Positions 19,027-29,552 of a stretch of 64,000 bases of DNA are shown piece by piece. The notes beneath the pieces were generated by a model, which worked only from the letters and a program-made list of their open reading frames with translations, searched no databases and had not been told where the DNA came from. The DNA comes from an uncultured Pseudovibrio sp. (lineage in GTDB: Bacteria > Pseudomonadota > Alphaproteobacteria > Rhizobiales > Stappiaceae). Both the position numbers and the translations under genes were made by a program. The stretch's first letter is position 1; each line of letters opens with the position of its first letter. The stretch lies in the NCBI GenBank assembly GCA_947496145.1, contig CANMBS010000001.1, forward strand, positions 310,001 to 374,000. Reading direction: 5' to 3'.

Positions 19027-19521
19027 TCAGGCAAGAGCGTCCAGTGCGTCATCATCCAAATTACCCGGCACGATCGTTGTCGGGATTGGGAACGACCCAG
19101 CGCTTTTTCCGGCAATAGATGACACTAAAGGCCCCGGACCCTCTTTGCTGGTTCCTGCTGCCAGAACCAAAATCGCAATATCTGCGTCTTCCTCAATCAG
19201 CGCGAGAATCTCATCTGAGGGATGCCCTTCGCGAACAACAAGCTCAGGCTCAGTACGTGCTGCGGCGCGCACTTTTTCAGCAGCTCTTGCCAAAATGGTA
19301 TCTGCATTATCGCGCGCTTCCTGACGCATAATGTCTTCAACCCCGAGCCAGTGCTGAAAGTTTCCGGGCTCAATAACAAAGAGCAGAATAACAACGCCCC
19401 CGGTGCGAGCTGCGCGTTTTGATGCGTAAACGATGGCTCTCCCGCATTCTGGCGTGTCATCGACAACAACCAAAAACTTGCGGAGATGGCCTTCTTCATT
19501 ACTTTTGCGAATTGCTACCAT
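19027..19521 (-). CDS. Universal stress protein (UspA family)
   Basis: A 164-residue USP-fold protein (RKFLVVVDDTPECGRAIVYA, then VREGHPSDEILALIEEDADIAILVL). The ATP-type G-x2-G-x9-GS pattern is present in weak form near the C-terminus (AAGTSKEGPGPLVSS). The start MVAIRKSNEEGH fits relatives; an upstream ATG at 19575 cannot be excluded because neither has a clear SD. Its role is not deducible beyond stress physiology. Confidence 0.82.
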   Translation of the reverse strand: MVAIRKSNEEGHLRKFLVVVDDTPECGRAIVYASKRAARTGGVVILLFVIEPGNFQHWLGVEDIMRQEARDNADTILARAAEKVRAAARTEPELVVREGHPSDEILALIEEDADIAILVLAAGTSKEGPGPLVSSIAGKSAGSFPIPTTIVPGNLDDDALDALA

Positions 19522-19614
19522 GCCGGCATGCTGCCATTTACACCGGTATGCGGCAAGTATTTTTCCTTGCAACATACCGGTGAGTTTTTATTTTCCCGTT
19601 GTTCTTTGAGTCAG

Positions 19615-20919
19615 TTAGAGGATGAACTGAGACAAATCGACGTTCTTAGCCAGTTCGCTGACATTCGCCTTAACGTAAGCAGCATCAATTGTGACCTGCT
19701 CACCTGTTTTGTCAGGAGCTGTGAAGGAGATCTCATCCAGCACACGCTCCATTACAGTCTGCAAGCGACGGGCGCCAATATTCTCAACAGTCGCATTCAG
19801 GTCCACTGCAATGGTTGCGATTTCATCAATCGCGTCCTCAGTGAAGTCGATTGTGACGCTTTCTGTTCCCATCAGAGCAACATACTGCTTGATCAGGCTG
19901 GCCTCTGTGTCCTTCAGAATTTTGACGAAGTCTTCTTTGGTCAGCGCTTTCAATTCAACACGAATTGGCAGGCGGCCCTGAAGTTCTGGCAGCAGATCAG
20001 ACGGTTTGGAAACGTGGAATGCACCGGAGGCAATAAACAGGATATGGTCTGTTTTCACCGGACCGTGCTTTGTTGAAACAACTGTGCCTTCGATTAATGG
20101 CAGCAAGTCACGCTGCACGCCTTCACGGGAAACATCACCGCCGGTACGGCCATCTTTCGCGCAGATTTTATCGATCTCATCCAGAAACACGATGCCGGAG
20201 TTTTCAACCAGTTCAATGGCCTCCTGAACGATCTTTTCCTCATCAAGAAGCTTGTCAGATTCTTCAGCAAGAAGGATTTTATGACTGTCTTTGACACTGG
20301 TGCGCTTTGGTTTGGTTTGACCGCCAAATGCCTTGCCCAGCATATCGGAGATGTTCATCACGCCAACGCTGCTTCCAGGCATACCCGGTATATCGAAGCT
20401 TGGCATTTGTGCGGTTGCGCGGACTTCGATCTCGATTTCCTTGTCATCAAGATCACCTTCGCGCAGCTTCTTGCGGAACGTATCGCGTGTTGCCGGGCTT
20501 GCGTTATTACCAACCAGCGCATCAAGCACGCGCTCTTCAGCAAGCACATGAGCTTTTGCTTCAACTTCCTTACGGCTTTGCTCCCGAACGAGGGAGATAC
20601 TGGATTCGACGAGATCACGAATGATTTGCTCAACGTCACGACCAACGTAGCCAACTTCCGTGAACTTGGTTGCTTCAACTTTTGTGAAAGGAGCATTTGC
20701 AAGTTTGGCAAGGCGGCGGGAGATTTCTGTCTTACCAACACCAGTCGGGCCAATCATGAGGATGTTTTTTGGCTGGACTTCTTCACGCAGATCTTCATCC
20801 AGTTGCTGACGACGCCACCGGTTACGGAGGGCAATTGCAACGGCGCGTTTTGCATCGTGTTGACCAATGATGTAGCGATCGAGTTCACTAACGATTTCTC
20901 TTGGAGAGAAATTTGTCAT
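19615..20919 (-). CDS. hslU: ATP-dependent protease ATPase subunit HslU
   Basis: HslU is the AAA+ unfoldase of the HslUV (ClpYQ) protease. The 434-residue product has [20 protein letters not shown], Walker [30 protein letters not shown] (pore loop), Walker [12 protein letters not shown] and the C-terminal NVDLSQFIL tail that docks into HslV. Its partner hslV is 1.2 kb upstream, separated by a membrane-protein gene. Confidence 0.97.
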   Translation of the reverse strand: MTNFSPREIVSELDRYIIGQHDAKRAVAIALRNRWRRQQLDEDLREEVQPKNILMIGPTGVGKTEISRRLAKLANAPFTKVEATKFTEVGYVGRDVEQIIRDLVESSISLVREQSRKEVEAKAHVLAEERVLDALVGNNASPATRDTFRKKLREGDLDDKEIEIEVRATAQMPSFDIPGMPGSSVGVMNISDMLGKAFGGQTKPKRTSVKDSHKILLAEESDKLLDEEKIVQEAIELVENSGIVFLDEIDKICAKDGRTGGDVSREGVQRDLLPLIEGTVVSTKHGPVKTDHILFIASGAFHVSKPSDLLPELQGRLPIRVELKALTKEDFVKILKDTEASLIKQYVALMGTESVTIDFTEDAIDEIATIAVDLNATVENIGARRLQTVMERVLDEISFTAPDKTGEQVTIDAAYVKANVSELAKNVDLSQFIL

Positions 20920-20930
20920 TTTCTTACTTT

Positions 20931-21992
20931 CTAGTTCCGGATAGGTGGCAGATATGTAGTTATCGTGGTTCCTGCAAGAGGGCGCATGACGATCCGTCGC
21001 GCCACATTCCAGCCTGAACCGAGCAGCAGAACAAAACTTCCCAGTAATACAAGGGAGATAGCAGTTAGCTGCGATGCGGAAAAGTCAGCAAATTCCAGCA
21101 AATAGGCCAGAGCGAACCCAAGATAGCTCAGCGCGGCAACCAGCATCGCGCGGCGATCAATGACAAGGGCAACTGCACCAAACGCCAGTACGATTGCGAT
21201 GGAAGCAAGCGCATAAGCTTCTGTTAGCTCGCCAAAATACATGCCGCTTAAAATAGAGTGTACGATCAGCGGGGCAGCGAGCAGGTGCAGCCAGAATGCC
21301 TTGTCGGTATTGAGGGTCTGGCGGTGGGGGTCTTTGCTGTCAAAATACATGGCACAAGCAAATGCAAACAAGCCAAACCCAAGAGAGACCCATGAAAGGT
21401 AATCGAGAATTTCTCCATCAGTGATGTAGGCCAGAATGCCTGTGATCAGCCCCATGATTCCGCCGATGATAACTGTGAGGGTTATGGGCACCTGAAAACG
21501 CCAGTAAAACAAGGTGGCTCCAGCCAGAGCAAAGACAGACGCCATCGAAACCTGAATGGCTTCATTCTGGTCCGTCAGGGATTCCGGAGAAAACAGACCA
21601 AACCCCACAAGCGCCATGGCAATACCGAAGATGCCTGTCAGCAAGATGGAGGGAAGCGCAAGTTTCTTTCGCTTTGTAAACCACTCAGCAAACGCCCAGG
21701 TCATAACCGCGGCACCTGCTGCAACGCTTACTGTTGCCAGACCACCGTCTGTGAGCGGATCACCTAACCCGATGCAATAACCAGTGAACAGGATCAGGAG
21801 CCCCAGACTAATGAAGATGTCATGAAAGCCTCTGGAAAACCGGACTTCCTCAGGATCATGCTGGGTTTCGTTGTTTTGCTGGTTTTGAATATTTTCAGAC
21901 TGAAGAACGAGATAGGAGACGAGTTTATCTGCCTGATCCGCGCTTATAATTCCTGCTGAAACTGCTCCAGACAGAGATGCTCGTGATATCAT
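20931..21992 (-). CDS. Polytopic membrane protein encoded between hslV and hslU, function unknown
   Basis: A 353-residue protein with a short soluble N-terminus ([13 protein letters not shown]) and about nine or ten hydrophobic segments from residue 55 on. The soluble start and multi-helix body resemble DUF2157-type membrane proteins, but I cannot assign a family with confidence. It ends 11 nt before hslU, so it is probably co-transcribed with hslU. In many Rhizobiales an acetyltransferase gene occupies this place instead. Confidence 0.8.
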   Translation of the reverse strand: MISRASLSGAVSAGIISADQADKLVSYLVLQSENIQNQQNNETQHDPEEVRFSRGFHDIFISLGLLILFTGYCIGLGDPLTDGGLATVSVAAGAAVMTWAFAEWFTKRKKLALPSILLTGIFGIAMALVGFGLFSPESLTDQNEAIQVSMASVFALAGATLFYWRFQVPITLTVIIGGIMGLITGILAYITDGEILDYLSWVSLGFGLFAFACAMYFDSKDPHRQTLNTDKAFWLHLLAAPLIVHSILSGMYFGELTEAYALASIAIVLAFGAVALVIDRRAMLVAALSYLGFALAYLLEFADFSASQLTAISLVLLGSFVLLLGSGWNVARRIVMRPLAGTTITTYLPPIRN

Positions 21993-22133
21993 CGGATCCT
22001 CGCCAAGCTGAAAGAGAGTAATGAAGGTTTCAAAACAAATTGCCGTATAAATAACAATGATCTGGAATTGTGTTTTTGCTGGGAAACGGGAAGATGTGTT
22101 AGTAAGACATTCTCCCCGTATAGCCAGTTCAAC

Positions 22134-22682
22134 TTATTTCTCGTCAAGCGTTTCCACTGTGACATTGCTGTTTGTATAAACGCAGATTTCAGCAGCGATT
22201 GCCATAGATTTACGGCAGATTTCTTCCGCGCTCAGGTCCATATCGACCAATGCACGAGCAGCTGACAGCGCAAAATTGCCGCCAGAACCAATGCCCATCA
22301 CACCGTTTTCCGGCTCAAGTACATCACCAGTACCAGTGAGAACCAGAGAGTGTTTTTTGTCAGCGACCAGCATCATCGCTTCGAGACGGCGCAGGTAGCG
22401 GTCTGTACGCCAGTCCTTTGCCATTTCAACGCAAGCGCGCATCAGCTGGTCCGGGTATTGCTCCAGCTTAGCTTCAAGGCGCTCGAATAACGTAAAGGCG
22501 TCTGCAGTTGCGCCAGCGAAACCGGCGATTACTTTACCTCCGGCCAATGGACGAACCTTGCGAGCTGTTCCTTTGATGACGGTTGATCCAAGAGATACCT
22601 GGCCATCTCCGGCAATAACCACCTTACCACCTTTGCGCACAGTCAGAATTGTTGTGCCGTGCCACTGCTCAGGTTCACTCAT
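22134..22682 (-). CDS. hslV: ATP-dependent protease subunit HslV
   Basis: HslV is the threonine peptidase of the HslUV complex. The 182-residue product contains [25 protein letters not shown]; the catalytic Thr is exposed by removal of the first 9-10 residues. [14 protein letters not shown] and the metal-binding loop are also present. A sigma-70-like promoter lies about 80 bp upstream. Confidence 0.97.
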   Translation of the reverse strand: MSEPEQWHGTTILTVRKGGKVVIAGDGQVSLGSTVIKGTARKVRPLAGGKVIAGFAGATADAFTLFERLEAKLEQYPDQLMRACVEMAKDWRTDRYLRRLEAMMLVADKKHSLVLTGTGDVLEPENGVMGIGSGGNFALSAARALVDMDLSAEEICRKSMAIAAEICVYTNSNVTVETLDEK

Positions 22683-22758
22683 TCATATTCTCCAGTGTTC
22701 TGTTGGCAGCGGAGCCATGCTCCTGTGCAACTCATTATTAAATTTGTGTCTGCGGTAG

Positions 22759-22787
22759 TATGTATGTAGTCCTTTGAGCATTGCCAA
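22759..22787 (-). promoter_or_regulatory. Putative hslV promoter
   Basis: TTGGCA, a 17-nt spacer and TACATA on the minus strand, about 80 nt upstream of hslV. No RpoH-type box is seen here, unlike dnaK. Confidence 0.4.
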
Positions 22788-22806
22788 TGAGTGAGAGCAA
22801 AAAAAC

Positions 22807-23397
22807 TCAGTTATCCTGTAGCTTTACGTGGGATGCCTCACTCACAAAACGATTGATCAGTTTATGCAGACGCTTGATCTGGTGATCTTTTGTCAGGTCG
22901 CCATTTTCATCAAATGACTTTCCGGCAAAATTGATCGAAAGCATTTCAGGCAGAACCAGACACCCCAAAGACACCTCCATGATCGTTCTGAGATGCATGA
23001 GCCCTCTCAAAGAACCATGAGCACCGGGGGACGCCCCACCCACTGCATATATGGATTTATGGAAGAGCTGGAGCGGTTCTTCTTCCGGCAACTGGATGCG
23101 ACTGATCCAGTCCAGCGTATTCTTGAGCAGTGGGGTGATGGAGGAGTTGTATTCCGGGCTGGCTATGAAAATGCCGTGATGGGTCTCAATCAACTTTCTG
23201 AGCTTATAAGCATTTTCAGGAATGCCTGTCTCATCTTCCAGATCACCATCGTAGATGGGAAGCGGATAATCTGAGAGGCTGATTGGCGTTACATCTGCAT
23301 TGGCGATCAGCAGATGTTTAGAAACCAGATCCGCCAGCATCTGGTTGAAGGAACCAGTGCGTGTTGATCCGGAAAACACGAGTATTTTAGGCTTCAT
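22807..23397 (-). CDS. NADPH-dependent FMN reductase family protein
   Basis: A 196-residue flavodoxin-fold oxidoreductase: FSGSTRTGSFNQMLADL (FMN phosphate loop), SPEYNSSITPLLKNTLDW and the glycine-rich GGASPGAHGSLRGLM. Family members reduce FMN, quinones or azo compounds with NAD(P)H. The start at 23397 has AGGGA upstream; the longer in-frame extension is rejected. No operon partner is obvious. Confidence 0.9.
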   Translation of the reverse strand: MKPKILVFSGSTRTGSFNQMLADLVSKHLLIANADVTPISLSDYPLPIYDGDLEDETGIPENAYKLRKLIETHHGIFIASPEYNSSITPLLKNTLDWISRIQLPEEEPLQLFHKSIYAVGGASPGAHGSLRGLMHLRTIMEVSLGCLVLPEMLSINFAGKSFDENGDLTKDHQIKRLHKLINRFVSEASHVKLQDN

Positions 23398-23539
23398 TGG
23401 ACAATCCCTGAAACACGGAGCAGACCATCCCCCATGAGGAGCTGACTGAACCTGAGTGTGGTTAGTGCGCAGACTATCCATATTACCCAAGCGTAAGATT
23501 TAGGAAAACTCTGTGTTTTTAGGTGATTGGTTGATTGCC

Positions 23540-24145
23540 TTAAAATGGTTTGCGATAAATCCAAACACGTGCGGGAGGGATGTTTTTTATAATCCACCCA
23601 GTTTTTGACCAACTAAACATGCCCGATTTTAAGGTAACCGGAGAGGCCAGAGAATATGAGAACTGGATAAACGGTGCACCCGGCCTCATCAATGAGAAGG
23701 CATCCCTGATGCACTTCAACCGGTATTCCATCGGTCTGGAGATCAACGGCAGGCTGGAGACTACAGCGCAAAGAGAGTTGGGAGCGATATGCGCAAGACT
23801 TGGATGCATGTTATAAGCATCTCCCTGCACAACGTTCAAACCTTCAAACTTTCCGCTCAGATGCTCACAGAAGTCTGAACTGTATTCCAAACAGGTCAGT
23901 CGCTCTTTAGAGATGCCCGCTTCTAAAATAGCTTGTGTCACCGGCCCGGTACCAGGCCCCAGCTCTAAAACGGGATTTTCAGAGTTTGCAGGGACGAATT
24001 CGGCCATCCGCTGAGCAAGGACAGGACCAGAGGGAGCGACAGCTCCGGTCGTGAGCGGGGATTCTACCCACGCCCGGAGAAATTTGGAAGGCTCACGAAA
24101 TTTATTCAAGGTGCTTTCTGCACGTGACCTCGTTTCGTGAAACAT
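23540..24145 (-). CDS. pmtA: Phospholipid N-methyltransferase (Sinorhizobium PmtA type)
   Basis: A 201-residue SAM-dependent methyltransferase with FLRAWVESPLTTGAVAPSG, motif I LELGPGTGPVTQAIL and VVSSLPLISRP, the layout of the soluble PmtA that methylates phosphatidylethanolamine to phosphatidylcholine in Sinorhizobium and Agrobacterium. An rRNA adenine dimethylase-like relative is the main alternative, but the N-terminal AVAPSG region favours PmtA. It lies between dnaJ and the flavin reductase on the minus strand. Confidence 0.8.
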   Translation of the reverse strand: MFHETRSRAESTLNKFREPSKFLRAWVESPLTTGAVAPSGPVLAQRMAEFVPANSENPVLELGPGTGPVTQAILEAGISKERLTCLEYSSDFCEHLSGKFEGLNVVQGDAYNMHPSLAHIAPNSLCAVVSSLPLISRPMEYRLKCIRDAFSLMRPGAPFIQFSYSLASPVTLKSGMFSWSKTGWIIKNIPPARVWIYRKPF

Positions 24146-24211
24146 TCAACTCTCCGTAGTATCAACAAAGGACACCACTGAGATATTACTGTTCGCTAGA
24201 GTTTTAAAGGT

Positions 24212-25339
24212 CTAGGCTTTGAAATTTTCTAAAAAATCTTTAGCCTTTGCGAAAAAGCCCGTCGATTCCGGATGGTTTTCGCCAGAAGACTCGCCTTCGA
24301 ATTCTGCAAGAAGCTCTTTTTGCCTTTTGGTCAACTTGGTAGGCGTCTCTACGGCAACCTGAATATACATATCGCCTTTCTGACTAGAGCGCATGATTGG
24401 CATGCCCTTACCACGCAGACGGAACTGTTTTCCTGTCTGAGTGCTTTCAGGCACTTTCACACGGGCTGTGTTGCCATCCAGTGCGGGAACTTCAAACTGC
24501 CCACCCAGAGCTGCTGTTGTCATCGAGATTGGAACACGGCAGAAGATGTCTGCACCATCGCGCTGGAAGAACTCGTGCGGGCGGATTGACAGGAAGATGT
24601 AAAGATCACCTGCCGGACCACCACGTGCGCCTGCCTCACCTTCGCCAGACAAGCGGATGCGTGTTCCATCTTCGATGCCTGACGGGATATTAACAGAGAG
24701 CGTACGGTCTTTGGTCGTGCGGCCTGTGCCACCACAACTATCACAAGGGTCGGTGATGATCTCACCACGCCCCTGACAGGTTGGACACGTGCGCTCCATG
24801 GTGAAGAAGCCCTGAGCGGCTCTTACGCGCCCGGCACCACCACAGGTTGGACAGGTGGACGGGCGGGTGCCGGATTTAGCACCGGAGCCGCTGCACGGTT
24901 CACACGTAACTGAAGTTGGAACCTCAATCTCGACAGACTTACCCTCGTAAGCTTCTTCAAGAGAGATTTCCAGATTATAGCGAAGATCTGCACCACGTTC
25001 GCGACCAGAACTGCGACGACCACCGCCGCCACCGAAGAACTCATCGAAAATATCTGCCATGGAGGAGGCAAAGTCACCCGGGCCTGCTCCACCGCCACCA
25101 CCAAAGCCGCCGTTTTCAAAGGCAGCATGGCCGAACCGATCATAGGCAGCGCGCTTTTGCGGGTCCTTCAAGGTTTCGTAAGCTTCACTTACTTCCTTAA
25201 AACTGGCTTCCGCTTCATCATCGCCCGGGTTGCGGTCCGGGTGATACTTCATCGCAAGTTTACGATAAGCGCTCTTAAGTGCCTTGTCGTCGACCTCCCG
25301 TGCTACCCCCAGCACCTCATAGTAGTCGCGTTTAGACAT
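24212..25339 (-). CDS. dnaJ: Chaperone protein DnaJ
   Basis: The 375-residue J-protein has the J domain (HPD motif in [11 protein letters not shown]), a Gly-rich linker with unusually long glycine runs, four CxxCxGxG-type zinc repeats ([32 protein letters not shown]) and the C-terminal substrate domain. It stimulates DnaK ATPase. It lies 348 bp downstream of dnaK with a terminator and a separate promoter candidate between, so it can be transcribed alone. Confidence 0.97.
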   Translation of the reverse strand: MSKRDYYEVLGVAREVDDKALKSAYRKLAMKYHPDRNPGDDEAEASFKEVSEAYETLKDPQKRAAYDRFGHAAFENGGFGGGGGAGPGDFASSMADIFDEFFGGGGGRRSSGRERGADLRYNLEISLEEAYEGKSVEIEVPTSVTCEPCSGSGAKSGTRPSTCPTCGGAGRVRAAQGFFTMERTCPTCQGRGEIITDPCDSCGGTGRTTKDRTLSVNIPSGIEDGTRIRLSGEGEAGARGGPAGDLYIFLSIRPHEFFQRDGADIFCRVPISMTTAALGGQFEVPALDGNTARVKVPESTQTGKQFRLRGKGMPIMRSSQKGDMYIQVAVETPTKLTKRQKELLAEFEGESSGENHPESTGFFAKAKDFLENFKA

Positions 25340-25555
25340 TATGAAATAAGCTCCAAAGACGTGATGTCTATCTGACGTTTTGAAGCCTCAGGAGAACATT
25401 TGCTCAGTCTGAGGTTACGGTTACGGCCAAGGTTCATTCCTGCTGTGCAGAGAACTCGTACGCGACCTGTCCATGCCTTCAAAACAAAACCGTTGTTATT
25501 CAGCCAGTCATTGCAGTGCTGCTTATTCATCAGCGCACACACCACCAGCTACCCT

Positions 25556-25584
25556 TATGTAGGAAGAAGTTCTTTCACATGCAA
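25556..25584 (-). promoter_or_regulatory. Putative dnaJ promoter
   Basis: TTGCAT, 17-nt spacer, TACATA on the minus strand about 215 nt upstream of dnaJ and downstream of the dnaK terminator. Confidence 0.45.
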
Positions 25585-25638
25585 ATGCACAGGAAAGGTT
25601 CTTTAGGCCCGATTGCTTCCATACGCAGGGGAGTACTT

Positions 25639-25678
25639 AATAAAGATTGCCTCGCAAGCCGTGGAGCCTGCGAGGCAA
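25639..25678 (-). terminator. dnaK terminator
   Basis: TTGCCTCGCA paired perfectly with TGCGAGGCAA around a 12-nt loop, followed by TCTTTATT on the minus strand; 10 nt past the dnaK stop. Confidence 0.75.
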
Positions 25679-25687
25679 AACTATTTG

Positions 25688-27607
25688 TTAGTTAGGCTTC
25701 TTGTCGTCGTCACGGACTTCTTCGAAGTCTGCGTCAACCACGTCATCCACTGGTTTTGGCTCACCGTCGTCTTCAGCGCCTTCGGCACCTTCTTCAGCTG
25801 CCTGAGCGTCTTTGTACATGGCTTCGCCGAGCTTCATGGAAGCTTCTGCGAGAGCCTGTGTCTTCGCCTGAATGTCTTCGAGGTCTTCACCTTCGAGAGA
25901 CTGTTTCAGAGCAGCCAGAGCGCTTTCGATTGCTGATTTGTCTTCTTCAGAGACTTTATCGCCGTACTCTTTCAGAGACTTTTCGGTAGAGTGGTGCAGA
26001 GCTTCACCCTGGTTTTTAGCTTCAACCAGTTCCTTACGCTTCTTGTCTTCTTCAGCGTGGGATTCTGCGTCTTTCACCATCTGCTCGATATCGGTGTCGG
26101 ACAGTCCACCAGATGCCTGAATGCGGATCTGCTGTTCTTTACCAGTGCCTTTATCCTTAGCGGATACGTTCACGATACCGTTGGCGTCGATGTCAAAAGT
26201 AACTTCAACCTGAGGCACACCACGTGGTGCTGGTGGGATACCAACCAGATCGAACTGACCAAGGATCTTGTTGTCCGCAGCCATTTCACGTTCACCCTGG
26301 AAGACGCGGATGGTCACTGCAGTCTGATTGTCTTCAGCTGTAGAGAACACCTGGCTCTTCTTGGTTGGGATTGTGGTGTTGCGGTCGATCAGACGTGTGA
26401 ACACGCCGCCAAGGGTTTCGATGCCGAGAGACAGAGGCGTAACATCGAGAAGCAGAACGTCTTTAACATCACCTTGGAGAACGCCAGCCTGAATTGCTGC
26501 ACCCATTGCAACAACTTCATCCGGGTTCACGCCTTTGTGTGGCTCTTTACCGAAGAACTGTTTAACAACTTCCTGAACCTTAGGCATACGGGTCATACCA
26601 CCGACGAGAACGATCTCATCGATTTCACCAGCTGCCAGACCTGCGTCTTTCAACGCTGCTTTCATTGGAGCAACGGTGCGCTGCACCAGATCGTCAACGA
26701 GCTGCTCGAACTTCGCGCGGGTCAGCTTCAGGGTAAGGTGCTTAGGACCGGAAGCGTCTGCTGTGATGAACGGCAGATTGATTTCGGTCTGAGAAGAAGA
26801 AGACAGCTCGATCTTTGCTTTTTCAGCAGCTTCTTTCAAGCGCTGCAGAGCCAGCTTGTCGTTCTTCAGGTCGATGCCCTGTTCTTTTTTGAATTCGTCT
26901 GCGAGGTAATCAACCAGACGCATGTCAAAGTCTTCACCACCGAGGAAGGTGTCACCATTGGTGGACTTCACTTCAAATACGCCGTCGCCGATTTCCAGAA
27001 TGGAAACGTCGAAGGTACCACCACCAAGGTCATAAACTGCGATGGTCTTACCATCGTTTTTGTCCATGCCGTATGCAAGAGCAGCAGCAGTTGGCTCGTT
27101 GATGATACGCAGAACTTCAAGACCAGCGATCTTACCGGCATCTTTGGTTGCCTGACGCTGAGCATCATTGAAGTATGCAGGAACGGTGATAACTGCCTGA
27201 GTGACGGTTTCACCGAGGAAGCTTTCAGCGGTTTCTTTCATCTTCTGAAGGATGAAAGCAGAAACCTGAGATGGGGAATACTTCTCACCCTCAGCCTCAA
27301 CCCATGCGTCGCCGTTGTCGGCTTTTACGATTTCGTATGGAACAAGCTTTTTGTCTTTTGCGACTGTTGGATCGTCAAAACGACGACCAATGAGACGCTT
27401 AACAGCAAACAGAGTGTCTGTTGGGTTGGTCACAGCCTGACGCTTAGCTGGCTGGCCTACAAGGCGCTCGCCATCATCAGTGAAGGCAACCATAGAAGGA
27501 GTAGTACGTGCACCTTCCGCGTTTTCGATTACCTTGGCGTCTTTGCCGTCCATTACAGATACGCACGAATTTGTCGTGCCGAGGTCGATACCAATGACCT
27601 TTGCCAT
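25688..27607 (-). CDS. dnaK: Chaperone protein DnaK (Hsp70)
   Basis: The 639-residue Hsp70 starts [21 protein letters not shown] at an ATG with AAGGAG upstream; a 39-codon in-frame extension covers the leader and is rejected. NBD signatures [16 protein letters not shown] and [13 protein letters not shown] are present, then the hydrophobic linker ([15 protein letters not shown]), substrate domain and lid, ending in an acidic DDDKKPN tail. It is the central folding chaperone and a negative regulator of RpoH. An alphaproteobacterial RpoH promoter lies about 130 bp upstream. Confidence 0.98.
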   Translation of the reverse strand: MAKVIGIDLGTTNSCVSVMDGKDAKVIENAEGARTTPSMVAFTDDGERLVGQPAKRQAVTNPTDTLFAVKRLIGRRFDDPTVAKDKKLVPYEIVKADNGDAWVEAEGEKYSPSQVSAFILQKMKETAESFLGETVTQAVITVPAYFNDAQRQATKDAGKIAGLEVLRIINEPTAAALAYGMDKNDGKTIAVYDLGGGTFDVSILEIGDGVFEVKSTNGDTFLGGEDFDMRLVDYLADEFKKEQGIDLKNDKLALQRLKEAAEKAKIELSSSSQTEINLPFITADASGPKHLTLKLTRAKFEQLVDDLVQRTVAPMKAALKDAGLAAGEIDEIVLVGGMTRMPKVQEVVKQFFGKEPHKGVNPDEVVAMGAAIQAGVLQGDVKDVLLLDVTPLSLGIETLGGVFTRLIDRNTTIPTKKSQVFSTAEDNQTAVTIRVFQGEREMAADNKILGQFDLVGIPPAPRGVPQVEVTFDIDANGIVNVSAKDKGTGKEQQIRIQASGGLSDTDIEQMVKDAESHAEEDKKRKELVEAKNQGEALHHSTEKSLKEYGDKVSEEDKSAIESALAALKQSLEGEDLEDIQAKTQALAEASMKLGEAMYKDAQAAEEGAEGAEDDGEPKPVDDVVDADFEEVRDDDKKPN

Positions 27608-27739
27608 GTTTTCACTCTCCTTTCGGCAGACCGACCGAACCCCGCAGGCCTTCGGATAAAGTCGGATCAATCTCCGACCGGTCCCCAACACATTGCACTT
27701 GCGTGATTTGTCGCAAACACGCAAGAAAACTTCAATTGG

Positions 27740-27772
27740 CTATATAAGAGGGGTCCCCTGCGCCTGCAAGGG
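27740..27772 (-). promoter_or_regulatory. RpoH (sigma-32) heat-shock promoter of dnaK
   Basis: On the minus strand CCCTTG, then 18 nt from CTTG to CTTATATAG, matches the alphaproteobacterial RpoH consensus (CTTG, 17-18 nt, CYTATNT). It places a roughly 120-nt leader before the dnaK ATG. The surrounding gap 27608-27922 shows no gene. Confidence 0.75.
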
Positions 27773-27922
27773 ATAGCGCCCGATATATCGACACAAGACG
27801 TACACGAACCCTTTTTCTGAGCTAAGAAGGTGAAATTTTCTTTGGAAAACCACGTAGCAGCGCTTAATTTACTCCGTGTTTTTCATGGTTTCCCCGCTCT
27901 CCTCATCCGTTACCCCCAAATT

Positions 27923-29416
27923 TTAATGGGGTGTTTGTGGATAGAGCTGTTCCAATGATACCGAATGGCCATTTTCCTGAACAATGCGGACGTGTTCGCG
28001 TGACAGCTGCCGTGCTGCATCTACTCCGCATGCATGAGCAATCATATCAACTTCCATACGCACGCTATGACAATATGCAGCTACCCGGTGACTTTTTTCT
28101 GTTGGGTCCAACCCTGCCTGCAACGCTTCGCTGTGAGTGGTGATACCTGTTGGACAGGTGTTTTTGTTGCAGCGCATAGCCTGAATGCAGCCCAATGCGA
28201 ACATGAAGCCACGAGCCGTTACAGCAAAATCGGCCCCAGCGCATAACACCAAGGCCACAGCCGACGGTGTGATGCGTTTACCTGAGACAATAATACGAAT
28301 GCGGTCTCGCAAGTCGTGTTTCCTTAACACGCTATCTACAATGGGCAGGCTTTCCGAAATTCTGAGGCCGACATTATCCATGAGCGGCATGGGAGCTGCT
28401 CCGGTTCCGCCATCAGCAGAGTCTATTGTGATGAAGTCTGGCGCATGTTCTATACCGCGATGGTTGATTTCTCTGCACAGCTCATCAATCCATTGGCTGG
28501 ACCCTATGACAGTTTTAAAACCGACAGGCTTTTTGGCGATTGCCCGAACTCGACTGATAAAGTCCAGCAATTCACCTGTGTTGCTTATCTCTGGATGCCG
28601 GTTGGGAGAATGAGACGGCTGCCCGACCTTGATGCCACGGATTTCTGCGATTTCAGGAGTGACCTTGCCGCCGGGCAATAGTCCTCCTTTGCCTGGTTTT
28701 GCTCCCTGGGCAAGCTTGATCTCAACCATCTTAACCTGAGGTCGATCTGTAATCTTTTTCAGCTTGTCTTCGTTTAATGTACAGTCATCATTTCTACACC
28801 CGTACTTGGCGGTGCCAATTTGAAATACGATATCTGCACCACCCTCTAGGTGATAGGGCGACAAACCACCCTCTCCTGTGTTCATCCAACAGTTTGCCAT
28901 TTTTGCTCCGCGCGATAACGCCAATACCGCCGGACGAGAAATCGCGCCATAACTCATGCCGGAAATATTGAAGTAGCTTGGAGGGACATAGGGGTTCTCA
29001 ACGTATGGCCCGATAAGCAATGGTTCAGGTTCATCAATCTCTTTTTCCAGCTTTGCAAAGGGGGCATTGACGAACAAAGCAGTTCCCGGAGCTGTGAGGT
29101 TCTTTGTTGAACCAAAAGCCATGGTATTGCCTTCCGCTTTCGATGCATGGTCCACCCAATTACGCTCAGCGCGGTTAAAAGGCATTTCTTCTCGGTCCAT
29201 AGCGAAGAAATACTGGCGAAAGAACTCTCCCAGATACGCAAAAAGTGACCGGAAGCGACCAACGACAGGGAAGTTGTGCCGTATTGCGTCCTTGTGCTGA
29301 CGGCGGTCCACAATAAAAACTACAATAATTGCAATGACTGAAAGGAGGAGGAGAAGGGACACAAATGCCGCGAAAATGTTGAGGACAGCGGACAATAGTG
29401 GAGGAAGAAGATGCAT
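27923..29416 (-). CDS. FMN-binding glutamate-synthase-family protein (membrane-anchored)
   Basis: A 497-residue protein with an N-terminal membrane helix (about residues 15-35) followed by a GltS central FMN/Fe-S-like domain: SYGAISRPAVLALSRGA, EGGLSPYHLEGGADIVFQIG, KLAQGAKPGKGGLLPGGKV, DSADGGTGAAPMPLMDNVG and CIQAMRCNKNTCPTGITTH. It lacks the amidotransferase domain of true glutamate synthase, and the physiological substrate of this stand-alone family is not established. An AAGGAG SD precedes the ATG. It is divergent from alkB. Confidence 0.88.
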   Translation of the reverse strand: MHLLPPLLSAVLNIFAAFVSLLLLLSVIAIIVVFIVDRRQHKDAIRHNFPVVGRFRSLFAYLGEFFRQYFFAMDREEMPFNRAERNWVDHASKAEGNTMAFGSTKNLTAPGTALFVNAPFAKLEKEIDEPEPLLIGPYVENPYVPPSYFNISGMSYGAISRPAVLALSRGAKMANCWMNTGEGGLSPYHLEGGADIVFQIGTAKYGCRNDDCTLNEDKLKKITDRPQVKMVEIKLAQGAKPGKGGLLPGGKVTPEIAEIRGIKVGQPSHSPNRHPEISNTGELLDFISRVRAIAKKPVGFKTVIGSSQWIDELCREINHRGIEHAPDFITIDSADGGTGAAPMPLMDNVGLRISESLPIVDSVLRKHDLRDRIRIIVSGKRITPSAVALVLCAGADFAVTARGFMFALGCIQAMRCNKNTCPTGITTHSEALQAGLDPTEKSHRVAAYCHSVRMEVDMIAHACGVDAARQLSREHVRIVQENGHSVSLEQLYPQTPH

Positions 29417-29552
29417 TTGTGGTTCTCCTTAACCAGAAAACCACTAGCTTCGTCAAATTACGTTAAATTCACTTGCGAGAAATCACTCCAAGTTTTTCAT
29501 TTTTTTAAGCTCTCATTTCACAAGATAAGCAATGCCCACAGGAGGTAGCCAA

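Larger units (their letters stand above)
25340..25687 (-). other. dnaK-dnaJ intergenic region
   Basis: This 348-bp gap holds the dnaK terminator (25639-25678) and a sigma-70-like promoter (25556-25584). A 68-codon frame with GTG start (25545) ends in TAATG at the dnaJ ATG, but it has no SD, no recognisable product and an odd composition, so I do not call it. Confidence 0.6.

Noticed and set aside
25339-25545. 68-codon gene ending in TAATG at the dnaJ start
   Set aside because: GTG start without SD, right after the predicted -10, and no recognisable protein; the overlap is tempting but insufficient.
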